NCBI RefSeq assembly: GCF_003051005.1
Contig: NZ_QAOW01000008.1
Location: 62,001-126,000 of the forward strand
Source of the DNA: Rhodococcus sp. OK519
GTDB taxonomy: Bacteria; Actinomycetota; Actinomycetes; Mycobacteriales; Mycobacteriaceae
Length of the DNA: 64,000 nucleotides
Direction: 5' to 3'
Of this stretch, positions 10,527 through 18,529 are shown piece after piece. The position numbers and the translations under genes are program-made. How positions within the stretch are numbered: the stretch's first letter is position 1; every line of letters begins with the position of its first letter. Under the pieces are notes generated by a model that saw nothing but the letters and a program-made list of their open reading frames with translations, made no database searches and was not told the DNA's origin.

Positions 10527-11647
10527 AGACCGCCACCGCGGCCGTGCTGCGCGCGTACGACGAGCCGCTGCGGCTGGAATCCGTTCGCATTCCCGAGGTG
10601 CGCGCCGACGAGGTTCTCGTACGTATCCACGGAGTGGGTATCTGCCACACCGACCTCACCGCTGCGGCCGGCGGCGTTCCGTTCCCCCTGCCCGGAGTGC
10701 TGGGGCACGAGGGATCCGGGGTGATCGCGGCCGTCGGAGAAGGGGTGACCGGACTTGCGCCGGGCGATCCCGTCGTCCTCGGGTTCGATTCGTGCCGGCA
10801 CTGCCGCAACTGTTCGCGCGGACGGCCTGCCTACTGTGAGCATTCCGCGGCCTTCAACTACGGGGGCACGCGAGCCGACGGCAGCACCACATTGACCGAT
10901 GCGGACGGGGCTGCATTGCACGGTAATTGGTTCGGTCAGTCGTCGATGTGCTCGTACGCGATAGCCTCGGCACGCAACACCATTCGACTTCCCAGTGATG
11001 TCCCCGTCGCACTCGCCGGGCCCCTGGGCTGCGGGCTGCAAACCGGCGCCGGAACGGTGTTCAACGTTCTTCGCCCGGAACCGGGCTCCACGATCGCGGT
11101 GTTCGGCCTCGGCGCGGTGGGCATGGCCGCAATCATGGCTGCACGGATCGCCGGATGCGAGACCGTCGTCGCCGTCGATCCTCTCCAGTCGCGTCGGGCA
11201 CTCGCCCTCGAACTCGGCGCGACAACCGCCCTCTCGCCCGCCGACGTCGACGACGTGGGACGGGCCGTGCGTCGCGAGTCCAGCGGCGGAGTCGACTTCG
11301 CGGTGGAGTCGGTGGGCACAGAAGCGGTGGTGCGCCAAGCGCTGTCGTCACTCCGGACACCCGGGAACTGCGCAACGCTCGGCCTGCGACCCGGACGCAA
11401 CCCGGTCACCGTCGACCAGGGGCACCTGTTGCACGGGCGCACCCTCACCGGCGTCATCGAGGGCGATGCGGACCCGCTGAAGTTCCTGCCGACGCTGGTC
11501 GATCTCTGGCGCCAGGGTCGGTTCCCCCTCGAGAGACTCGTGCAGACGTTCCCGATCGCCCGGATCGACGACGCCGTCGCCGCGGCCCGGTCCGGCGAGG
11601 TGGTCAAGGCGGTACTCACATTCCCGACCGACGACACAGGAGGATGA
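10523..11647 (+). CDS. Zinc-dependent alcohol dehydrogenase (MDR family)
   Basis: A 374-residue medium-chain dehydrogenase. Catalytic zinc ligands are Cys41 (in GICHTD) and His62/Glu63 (in GHEGSG). The structural zinc cysteines are Cys91, 94, 97 and 105. The NAD(P) fold carries FGLGAVGMAA, followed by Asp in VAVDPLQSRR, which favours NAD. The closest general type is benzyl/aryl or terpenoid alcohol dehydrogenase; the substrate is not determined. The GTG start overlaps the stop of the TetR gene (GTGA), and its own stop lies two bases before the ATG chosen for the next gene, so the three form one operon. Confidence 0.88.
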   Translation: MKTATAAVLRAYDEPLRLESVRIPEVRADEVLVRIHGVGICHTDLTAAAGGVPFPLPGVLGHEGSGVIAAVGEGVTGLAPGDPVVLGFDSCRHCRNCSRGRPAYCEHSAAFNYGGTRADGSTTLTDADGAALHGNWFGQSSMCSYAIASARNTIRLPSDVPVALAGPLGCGLQTGAGTVFNVLRPEPGSTIAVFGLGAVGMAAIMAARIAGCETVVAVDPLQSRRALALELGATTALSPADVDDVGRAVRRESSGGVDFAVESVGTEAVVRQALSSLRTPGNCATLGLRPGRNPVTVDQGHLLHGRTLTGVIEGDADPLKFLPTLVDLWRQGRFPLERLVQTFPIARIDDAVAAARSGEVVKAVLTFPTDDTGG

Positions 11648-11649
11648 GC

Positions 11650-12126
11650 ATGGACATACGGGACGAAGTCGCCGCCCTGCGGGCGAGTGCCGATCGGATC
11701 GATCCGCGCACGATGGATCAACTCTGGGCTCGACTGGAACCCTGTCGTCCAGTCGATCTGATCGGATATCGCTGGCGTGGATTCGCTTTCGATACCGGTC
11801 ACCGCACCGGATCGCTTCTCGAGCGCGCCCGCTGGTACGGCAAGGCGTTCGCGAGCGAGTCCGACGTCCAGCCGCTGCTGTGCCGCGGCGACGACGGACA
11901 GTTGTTCTCCGATGTCGGCACGGGTCACGGCGAGGCCAGCCTGTGGGAGGTGCTGTTCCGAGGGGAGGTCACGACGACGATGGTGTACGACGGCATGCCC
12001 GTCTTCGATCACTTCAAGAAGGTGGACGACGACACCGTCATCGGCGTCATGAACGGCAAGGGCAAGCTCGTCTTCGACGGCGGCGAACACTTCTGGTTCG
12101 GCCTGGAACGGGACGTCGCGCTCTGA
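11650..12126 (+). CDS. GXWXG / DUF4334 domain protein
   Basis: A 158-residue protein of the GXWXG-DUF4334 type: the N-terminal GYRWRGFAFDTG matches the GXWXG pattern and the C-terminal half (DGMPVFDHFKKVDDDTVIGVMNGKG) matches DUF4334. No biochemical role is established for the family; it is often found beside oxidoreductases of alcohol and aldehyde catabolism. The ATG at 11650 is preferred since AGGAGG sits 6 bases before it; an in-frame ATG at 11644 touches the same AGGAGG. It is the last gene of the TetR-ADH operon. Confidence 0.8.
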   Translation: MDIRDEVAALRASADRIDPRTMDQLWARLEPCRPVDLIGYRWRGFAFDTGHRTGSLLERARWYGKAFASESDVQPLLCRGDDGQLFSDVGTGHGEASLWEVLFRGEVTTTMVYDGMPVFDHFKKVDDDTVIGVMNGKGKLVFDGGEHFWFGLERDVAL

Positions 12127-12157
12127 CCGCCCGGCGAGAGAGCGCGACGTCCGTGGC

Positions 12158-13000
12158 TCAGATCAGGTGGCGGTGCGCCGCGAGACGACGGCGCATGTCC
12201 CGCAGGTAGAAGGTGGCCGTCACCTGACGCACGGGCCGCGGCACTCGACGGTAGACGACCGGCAGCACCGTCATGAGCCGGTCGAAGCGGCGCTGATCAC
12301 GAGGGCTCCACGGCAGGGCGAACTCGTCACGGATCCGCGGAGGCAGCAGTCCGATCGTGAAGAACCGCTGCAACGGCATCGTCAGGCGCACAGGGATCGG
12401 GGCCTTCCCGCCCGACAGCAGTCCTCGCACGTAGGCGCGCACCCGGTCGTCCACCGTCGCGCTCGCGATCATCCGGTCCCAGTATGCGTCGAACTCGACT
12501 CGGGTGGCCGGCCACATGTCGTCCTTGACCTGCAACGCCGTCCCGTAGACGGCGGACTGCCGGTACAGGCGCTCCGCGTCGGCGTCCGAGACGGAACCGA
12601 AGAACCGCCGATACATGTCGAAGCCGTTGCGGTACAACGTCGCCGCCACCCATAGCTGCAGCTCCGGATCAAAGGCGTTGTAGCGCTCCGACCGCACGGG
12701 GACGTGCGCCCGATTGACCAGGCGCACCACCGTCTGACGTTCCTCGTCGGTACCGAGCGTGACCGCGTACACGTAGGTCATCGTGGTGCGCAGTCGGTCG
12801 AGCGGGCGTTCGAGTGTGGTGCTGTGTTCGGCAACACCGCGGCCGACCCCCGGTAGCGCCAACTGCAGCAGCACCGTGGCGCCCGCGCCGATCAACAACA
12901 TGGATTCCCCCACGAAGTCGGCGAGGTCGAGGCTTCCGGGTGCCGAGTTCCCGGAATCCGGGAGCGCCCGATCCGGTCGTGTGGTGGCATCGATCGTCAT
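12158..13000 (-). CDS. MpaB-like oxygenase (DUF2236)
   Basis: A 280-residue protein of the DUF2236 family, which includes the catalytic region of latex-clearing protein and fungal MpaB. The conserved RPLDRLRTTMTYVYAVTLG block and the VRLVNRAHVPV block are recognisable, followed by WVAATLYRNGFDMYRRF. Known relatives bind b-type haem and cleave C=C bonds of isoprenoids. It follows the GntR and acyl-CoA dehydrogenase genes on the same strand, so it is probably their third operon member. A substrate of terpenoid type is an inference from family and neighbours. Confidence 0.8.
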   Translation of the reverse strand: MTIDATTRPDRALPDSGNSAPGSLDLADFVGESMLLIGAGATVLLQLALPGVGRGVAEHSTTLERPLDRLRTTMTYVYAVTLGTDEERQTVVRLVNRAHVPVRSERYNAFDPELQLWVAATLYRNGFDMYRRFFGSVSDADAERLYRQSAVYGTALQVKDDMWPATRVEFDAYWDRMIASATVDDRVRAYVRGLLSGGKAPIPVRLTMPLQRFFTIGLLPPRIRDEFALPWSPRDQRRFDRLMTVLPVVYRRVPRPVRQVTATFYLRDMRRRLAAHRHLI

Positions 13001-13037
13001 CGTTCATCGCTTTCGTCGAGTGAGATGCGTTCGTCGG

Positions 13038-13718
13038 TCATTCCCAGATCCCGATCCGCTCCAGGTGAGTGACGAGCCGGTCCGCCGCGTCGTCGAACTG
13101 GATTCGAGTGTGCCGCACGACCGAGGCGCGATCACGGGCCCGGATAGCCGAAATCAGGGCTCCGTGGGCGCGCACGGCCAGCGAGCCCCACTCCGGATCC
13201 GCCGCATACAGCTGGTACGGCGTGTAGCGGGCTGCGCTGAGGAGGAACCACGCAAGCTTGGGGCCACCGGCAATTCGGCACAGTTCCCGATGGAACTCGT
13301 ACTCGGCTTCGGCGATACGCTCCGCGTCGGACGCACCCACCGCATCGCGGAGGACTGCGTTGAGATCCGAGAGCCGTGCCAGATCGTCGTCGTCCGCCGA
13401 CCGGGAGGCGCGGACGGCGAGTTCCACCGTGATTCGGCCCTGCAGCCAGAATATGTCGTATACGTCGTCCCGCCCCAACGGGGACACGACGTATCCGCGG
13501 TTGGGCACGGATTCGACCATCCCCTCCCCGCGCAACGTCAGCAGCGCCTCCCGCACCGGAGTGACACTGACGCCGAGCTGGGCCGCGGTCTCGTCGAGTC
13601 GCACGAACGTGCCCGGTCGCAGGTGCCCGGACATGACGGCACCACGCAAGTGCGCCGCCACGTCGTCGGACAGTTGGGTCCTGCGCAGCGGACGTGAGTT
13701 CCGGGTCGGCGCCACCAC
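13038..13718 (-). CDS. GntR-family regulator (FadR/FCD type)
   Basis: A 226-residue regulator. Residues 15-75 form the winged helix with LDETAAQLGVSVTPVREAL, and the rest is an all-helical FCD ligand domain with acidic and histidine residues (EYEFHRELC, ARAHGAL) of the usual metal-binding set. Such proteins often sense acyl-CoA or organic acids. The GTG at 13718 has GGGAG 7 bases upstream. It lies 11 bases after the acyl-CoA dehydrogenase gene and before a DUF2236 gene, so it likely autoregulates this operon and perhaps the divergent aldehyde dehydrogenase. Confidence 0.88.
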   Translation of the reverse strand: MVAPTRNSRPLRRTQLSDDVAAHLRGAVMSGHLRPGTFVRLDETAAQLGVSVTPVREALLTLRGEGMVESVPNRGYVVSPLGRDDVYDIFWLQGRITVELAVRASRSADDDDLARLSDLNAVLRDAVGASDAERIAEAEYEFHRELCRIAGGPKLAWFLLSAARYTPYQLYAADPEWGSLAVRAHGALISAIRARDRASVVRHTRIQFDDAADRLVTHLERIGIWE

Positions 13719-13729
13719 GGTATTGCTCC

Positions 13730-14872
13730 CTACAGTCCGTATGTCTTGCCGATGATGTCACGCTGAATCTCGTTGGTGCCGCCGTAGATCGATGCGACCA
13801 ACGTCCTGCGGACGTGCCCCTCCATGTCGAACTCGGTGGCGTATCCGTATCCGCCCATCATCTGCATGCCCTCGAGCGCGACCTTCTTCGCGGTCTCGGT
13901 GGCCTTGAGCTTCACCATCGACGCCTCCCGCGGGAACATCTTCGCAGGATTCTCGTCGATCAGTCGCGCCGTGCTGTACACCAGCAGACGGGTGCACTCG
14001 ATCTCGGTGGCGAGATCGGCGATACGATGCCGCAGCGCCTGGAAGGTTCCGACCGGGCGACCGAACTGCTTTCGCTGCGTGATGAATTGGAGTGTGTCGT
14101 CGAATGCTCGCTGAGCTGTGCCCAGCATCATGGCGCCGAGGATCAGCCGTTCGATGTTGAGGCCCGTCATCAGCTGAGTCCAGCCCTGGCCCACCTCGCC
14201 GACCACCGCGTCCTCGGGGAGCAGCACGTCGGTGAGGTAGAGGTCGTTGACCTCCTTGCCACCCATCGTGTCGATGCCGCTGATCTTCAGTCCTGTTGTG
14301 TCCGTCGGCAGGTGGAACATCGTCAGGCCCTCGTGCTTGGAGCCGCTGCGATCGGTGCGGGCCACCAGCAGGATGTTCTCGGCGAAGTGCGCACTGGAAC
14401 ACCACGTCTTCTGACCGTTGATCAGCCAACCGCCGGAGACCCTCTCGGCCTTACAGCTGAGGTTGCCCACGTCGGAGCCCGCCTCGGGCTCGGACATCGA
14501 GATCGATTCGGACGCACCGCGGACGATCCCGCCGAGCACGATCTCCTTCTGGGCGGCGGTGCCGAACTTCGCGTAGGCGGCACCGGTGATGAGAGTGGGG
14601 CCGATCCCTCCGATCGGCGCCATGCCGCGGGCAGCCTGCTCGAGCAGGATGCACATGTCGACGGAGGTGCCATCCGAGCCGCCGTACTCCTCGGGCACCG
14701 TGATGCCCAGCCAGCCCAGGGCCGCCATCTTGCGGTACAGATCCGCGTTGTGGTGGTGCTCGCCGCGGCCGGTGAGGGCGTCGCGCTGCTCCCGGGTACC
14801 GCACTCTTTCCGACAGAACGCTGCCACCGCCTGCGCGAAGTCCTGCTGCTCCGAGGTGAAATCGATCTTCAT
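13730..14872 (-). CDS. Acyl-CoA dehydrogenase
   Basis: A 380-residue FAD flavoprotein of the acyl-CoA dehydrogenase family. Visible signatures are SEPEAGSDVGNLSC (about residues 127-140), AQRAFDDTLQFITQRKQFG and MMGGYGYATEF. The C-terminal IYGGTNEIQRDI has Gly where classical medium-chain enzymes carry the catalytic Glu, so the base probably lies elsewhere, as in several actinobacterial FadE proteins. The ATG at 14872 begins MKIDFTSEQQ, the usual start, with AGGAG 8 bases upstream. It is the first gene of the operon with GntR and DUF2236 and is divergent from the aldehyde dehydrogenase gene. Confidence 0.9.
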   Translation of the reverse strand: MKIDFTSEQQDFAQAVAAFCRKECGTREQRDALTGRGEHHHNADLYRKMAALGWLGITVPEEYGGSDGTSVDMCILLEQAARGMAPIGGIGPTLITGAAYAKFGTAAQKEIVLGGIVRGASESISMSEPEAGSDVGNLSCKAERVSGGWLINGQKTWCSSAHFAENILLVARTDRSGSKHEGLTMFHLPTDTTGLKISGIDTMGGKEVNDLYLTDVLLPEDAVVGEVGQGWTQLMTGLNIERLILGAMMLGTAQRAFDDTLQFITQRKQFGRPVGTFQALRHRIADLATEIECTRLLVYSTARLIDENPAKMFPREASMVKLKATETAKKVALEGMQMMGGYGYATEFDMEGHVRRTLVASIYGGTNEIQRDIIGKTYGL

Positions 14873-15002
14873 CTGGTGTGCTCCTGCCTGCGAAGAGTCG
14901 AGTGACGCGGGTGCCCCGACATCCCGATCGGACGTGGATGCCGCGCGCGGGGTTGTCCACATCTGCCAGGACTAATAGTGTGAGCGTCAACACAGTAAAT
15001 CA

Positions 15003-15020
15003 CATCACATATATGTGATG
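15003..15020. promoter_or_regulatory. 18-bp perfect palindrome, probable operator
   Basis: CATCACATATATGTGATG is a perfect inverted repeat in the 211-base region between the divergent acyl-CoA dehydrogenase and aldehyde dehydrogenase genes. Another shorter inverted pair (GTGT...ACAC, 14978-14993) lies beside it. The GntR protein encoded downstream of the acyl-CoA dehydrogenase is the obvious candidate ligand, but this is inferred from position. Confidence 0.6.
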
Positions 15021-15022
15021 CG

Positions 15023-15067
15023 ATCCCACGTAGTTCCATCCCACGTAGTTCCATCCCACGGAGTTCC
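15023..15067. repeat. Three 15-bp tandem repeats in a leader
   Basis: Three adjacent copies of ATCCCACGTAGTTCC, the third with one change (T to G). They follow an 18-bp palindrome directly and end a few bases before the GGAGG that serves the aldehyde dehydrogenase start at 15084. Confidence 0.85.
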
Positions 15068-15083
15068 ACGGAGGAAGCCCGAC

Positions 15084-16619
15084 ATGACCCGAGAACTGTC
15101 TTCGAGCGACGCGGCACCCGGATCAACTTCTTCACCCACCCCCGAGGACGGGCCCACGACGTTCGCGAGCCTCGACCCCCGAACCGGTGAGGCCCTGGCC
15201 CACTACCCTGTCGCGACCGCGACCGACGTGCGCGCCGCCGTCGATCGGGCGCGCGGCGCCGCCCGCTGGTGGGACGCCCAGGGCTTTCGTGGTCGCCGCG
15301 ACTGGCTCCTCGAGTTCAAGAAGGCAATCGCCTCCGACGCCGACGGCCTGGCCCGCGTCATCTCCGCCGAGACCGGGAAGCCGCACGACGACGCACTGCT
15401 CGAGGTGATGCTCGCCGTCGAGCACCTCGACTGGGCGGCCCGCAACGCCAAGAAGGTCCTCAAGCCCCGACGCGTGCCCGCCGGACTGGTCAGCGCCAAC
15501 CAATCGGCGACCCTCGGCTACAAACCGATGGGCGTCGTGGGCTCGATCGGCCCGTGGAACTACCCGGTCTACACCCCGATGGGCTCCATCTCCTACGCCC
15601 TCGCCGCGGGCAACGCGGTCGTCTTCAAGCCCAGTGAACTCACCCCGGGCGTGGGCAAGTGGCTCGAGACCAAGTGGAACTCGCTCGCACCGACGCAACC
15701 GGTGCTGCAGGTGATCACCGGACTCGGTGCGACGGGCGCGGAACTGTGTCGCGCAGGCGTCGACAAGATCGCGTTCACCGGATCCGGGCCCACGGCCCGC
15801 AAGGTCATGGCGGTGTGCGCCGAGACGTTGACGCCCCTGGTCGCCGAGTGTGGCGGCAAGGACGCGATGCTCGTCGCCGAGGATGCCGACCTCGACAAGG
15901 CCGTGGAGTTCGCCGCGTTCGGCGCGTTCGGCAATGCGGGCCAGACGTGCGCCGGCGTCGAACGCATCTACGTCGCCGAACCGGTGTACCGCCAGTTCCT
16001 CGACAAGTTCACGGCCGTCGTCGAGCGGGTCCGCCCGGGAGGCGCGGACACCGACACCTACGGCCCGATGACACTGCCGCGCCAGGTCGACGTCATCCGG
16101 AGTCACATCGCCGACGCACTGGACAAGGGCGCCCGGGCGGTGACCGGCGGAATCGACTCGGTCCACGAGCGTTTCGTCGAGCCGGTGATCCTCACCGACG
16201 TCCCGGAGTCGTCCTCGGCGATCTGTGAGGAGACGTTCGGCCCGACCGTCGTGGTCAACAAGGTGCGCGATCTCGAGGAAGGCATCGAGCGGGCGAACGC
16301 CACATCCTACGGTCTCGGCGCATCGGTGTTCACACGAAACCGGGACCGCGGCAAGGACATCGCGGATCGTCTACGAACCGGCATGGTGTCGGTGAACTCG
16401 GTTCTCGGGTTCGCCGGCATCCCGTCACTGCCGTTCGGCGGCGTCGGCGAGTCCGGCTTCGGACGCATCCACGGCGCCGACGGACTCCGCGAGTTCAGCC
16501 GGCCCAAGGCGGTGACCGTCCAGAAGTTCTCGGCCCCACTGAATCTGATGACGCTCGAGCGGTCCGCGCGGGACATGAAGATCTCCACGTGGATGCTCAA
16601 GGCCCGGCACGGGCGGTGA
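15084..16619 (+). CDS. Aldehyde dehydrogenase family protein
   Basis: A 511-residue NAD(P)-dependent aldehyde dehydrogenase. The substrate-entry segment GPWNYPVYTP, the cofactor-loop FTGSGPTARK, the general-base Glu in LVAECGGKDAM and the nucleophile Cys in GNAGQTCAGVERIY are all present. The ATG at 15084 has GGAGG 9 bases upstream; a frame continues to 15015 but only through the tandem repeat. It would oxidise an aldehyde, plausibly the product of the alcohol dehydrogenase at 10523, to an acid for CoA activation and beta-oxidation. Confidence 0.9.
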   Translation: MTRELSSSDAAPGSTSSPTPEDGPTTFASLDPRTGEALAHYPVATATDVRAAVDRARGAARWWDAQGFRGRRDWLLEFKKAIASDADGLARVISAETGKPHDDALLEVMLAVEHLDWAARNAKKVLKPRRVPAGLVSANQSATLGYKPMGVVGSIGPWNYPVYTPMGSISYALAAGNAVVFKPSELTPGVGKWLETKWNSLAPTQPVLQVITGLGATGAELCRAGVDKIAFTGSGPTARKVMAVCAETLTPLVAECGGKDAMLVAEDADLDKAVEFAAFGAFGNAGQTCAGVERIYVAEPVYRQFLDKFTAVVERVRPGGADTDTYGPMTLPRQVDVIRSHIADALDKGARAVTGGIDSVHERFVEPVILTDVPESSSAICEETFGPTVVVNKVRDLEEGIERANATSYGLGASVFTRNRDRGKDIADRLRTGMVSVNSVLGFAGIPSLPFGGVGESGFGRIHGADGLREFSRPKAVTVQKFSAPLNLMTLERSARDMKISTWMLKARHGR

Positions 16620-16624
16620 CGGCG

Positions 16625-17560
16625 ATGACACTCACCAACGGACGCCGCGCAGGCACGTTTGCCGCCCCCGATCGCGACCCCCGCCCCCGGTCGGGGCGCC
16701 TGGGATGGGTGAAGGTGATCGAGGACCTCGACCCGGTCACACAGCATCAGGACATCCTCAGGATCACCGCGGGCTACGAATTCCCGTGGGACTACCAGCG
16801 GGCCCTCGAGTTCGCACTCTTCCGGACCTACTGTGTGCCGACAATCTCCGAACTCCTCGCCCGCACGGGAGAGTTCGAGAAACGACCACAGAAGCGCTAC
16901 GACGACACCGCACTCCTCATGGGCGAAATGGTGGAGCACGGGTACGACTCGCCGCGCGGGCGCGAGTCCCTACGCAACGTCAACCGGATGCACGGCCGGT
17001 ACACGATCTCCAACGACGACATGCTCTACGTGCTGTCGACGTTCGTGTACGACCCCATCGACTGGATCGACCGCTACGGCTGGCGACGTCTGCACCCACA
17101 CGAGCGGTTGGCGTCGTTCCACTTCTATCGCCAGGTGGGAATTCGCATGGGGATCAAGGATGTCCCCGAGTCGTTTCAGGAATTCCAGCGCTTCAAGATG
17201 GACTACGAACAGGAGCACTTCGTCTTCAGCGAGGACAACCACCGCATCGGCACGTACACGCTCGGCCTCTTCCAGTCGTGGTATCCGGAGGTCCTGGCAC
17301 GGCCTGTCGCGTCTGCCGTGTACGCGCTGATCGATGACCGCATGGCCGTCGCGTTCGGCTTCCCGAAGGGGTCGCCGCGCGTGCGCGCCGCGGCAGAAGC
17401 AGGTCTCCGGGCACGATCATCGGTGGTGCGTCTGCTGCCCAAACGTCGGGTGTCGGCGGGCGCCGGTGACCCGAACAATCGCACCTACCCCGGCTACCCG
17501 GCGGGCTACTGCCCCCGAGATCTCGGAGTGGAACCCGATCAGTCACCGCGGGTGAACTGA
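16625..17560 (+). CDS. MpaB-like oxygenase (DUF2236), second copy
   Basis: A roughly 311-residue protein of the oxygenase MpaB family. It shows the family blocks FPWDYQRALEFALFRTYCVP, VNRMHGRYTISNDDMLYVL, the STFVYDPIDWIDRYGW stretch and HERLASFHFYRQVGIRMGI. It differs strongly from the DUF2236 protein at 12158, so it is not a recent duplicate. The stop of the aldehyde dehydrogenase overlaps an in-frame GTG at 16616 (GTGA), an equally possible start 3 codons earlier. Its last 22 bases overlap the converging LysR gene. The function is inferred as a haem-type oxygenase acting in the same pathway as the flanking dehydrogenases. Confidence 0.8.
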   Translation: MTLTNGRRAGTFAAPDRDPRPRSGRLGWVKVIEDLDPVTQHQDILRITAGYEFPWDYQRALEFALFRTYCVPTISELLARTGEFEKRPQKRYDDTALLMGEMVEHGYDSPRGRESLRNVNRMHGRYTISNDDMLYVLSTFVYDPIDWIDRYGWRRLHPHERLASFHFYRQVGIRMGIKDVPESFQEFQRFKMDYEQEHFVFSEDNHRIGTYTLGLFQSWYPEVLARPVASAVYALIDDRMAVAFGFPKGSPRVRAAAEAGLRARSSVVRLLPKRRVSAGAGDPNNRTYPGYPAGYCPRDLGVEPDQSPRVN

Positions 17561-18456
17561 GTCCCCCTGCGGCCGAACGCGTCCTGCACCGCGTCGATAC
17601 CCGCGCGCACGGCCGGACCGGCATTGTCGGCCCGCCACACCGCGTAGATGTCACGGTGCAGGCGCGGCTCGGTCGCCACCAGCACCGCCCCGGCCGGCGT
17701 CATGTCCATGGCCAGTCGTGGCACGAGCGCCGCCGCGAGTCCTGCGGCAACGAACGCGAGATGTGTCGAGATGTCGGACGCCTCGAAGTCGATCCGCGGT
17801 TCGAATCCCTGCCGGCGCAGCGACCGGACGAGCCAATCGTGGAACGTTGTTCCGGATCCCCACGCCACCCACGGCATCTCCGCGAGATTCGACAGTTCGA
17901 CCACCGCGTCCCGTGCCAGTGGATGATCGACGGACAGCGCGACGTCGGCCGCATCGCGATGGATCAATCGCGCCTCCAAGCCCGACGGGATGTCGACGGG
18001 CGCCGATTCCCAACTGTCGACGATGCCGACGTCGATGCGGCCGCGGGCGACGGACTCGAGCGTGACCTCGGTTTCGGCCTCGGTCACCGTCACGTGCAGC
18101 GGATAGCGGGACAGCAAAGCCGAGACCGCCGACGGCAGCACGACGCGTGATGCCGTCACGAACGCCCCGAAGCGGAGGGGGCCGACGACCTCGCTACGCA
18201 TCGCTGCAATCTCGGCCTCGATCCCGGATGTGCGCGCCAGCAGTTCGCCACCACGCCTGGCCAGCAGTTCACCCGCCGGCGTCAGACGCACTCCGCGGCC
18301 CGCCGGTTCGAGCAGTGCGACACCGACCTCACGTTCGAGTTTTGCCAATTGTTGCGAGACCCCCGACGGCGTGACGTGCAGAACACGCGCGGCCGCCGCG
18401 ACGGATCCGGACTGCGCCACCGCGCACAGCGCGCGCACTCGGTCGAGGTTCAACAC
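17539..18456 (-). CDS. LysR-family transcriptional regulator
   Basis: A 305-residue LysR regulator: the helix-turn-helix near residues 17-37 (SVAAAARVLHVTPSGVSQQL) and a periplasmic-binding-protein-like effector domain follow. The GTG at 18456 starts VLNLDRVRALCAVAQ, the normal LysR beginning. A TAGTGT hexamer ends 7 bases before this GTG and there is no Shine-Dalgarno sequence, so the mRNA may be leaderless. It is divergent from the EamA transporter gene, its likely target. Confidence 0.9.
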   Translation of the reverse strand: MLNLDRVRALCAVAQSGSVAAAARVLHVTPSGVSQQLAKLEREVGVALLEPAGRGVRLTPAGELLARRGGELLARTSGIEAEIAAMRSEVVGPLRFGAFVTASRVVLPSAVSALLSRYPLHVTVTEAETEVTLESVARGRIDVGIVDSWESAPVDIPSGLEARLIHRDAADVALSVDHPLARDAVVELSNLAEMPWVAWGSGTTFHDWLVRSLRRQGFEPRIDFEASDISTHLAFVAAGLAAALVPRLAMDMTPAGAVLVATEPRLHRDIYAVWRADNAGPAVRAGIDAVQDAFGRRGTQFTRGD

Positions 18457-18463
18457 GGAAGGA

Positions 18464-18469
18464 ACACTA
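18464..18469 (-). promoter_or_regulatory. Candidate -10 hexamer for leaderless LysR mRNA
   Basis: TAGTGT (read on the minus strand) fits the actinobacterial -10 pattern TANNNT and lies 7 bases before the GTG start, which lacks a ribosome-binding site. Confidence 0.4.
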
Positions 18470-18529
18470 CCGAATCTTGAGAAATACTTCTTAGTTGTTG
18501 TTTCCGCAGGTAAACGCCAGAATTTCGGA

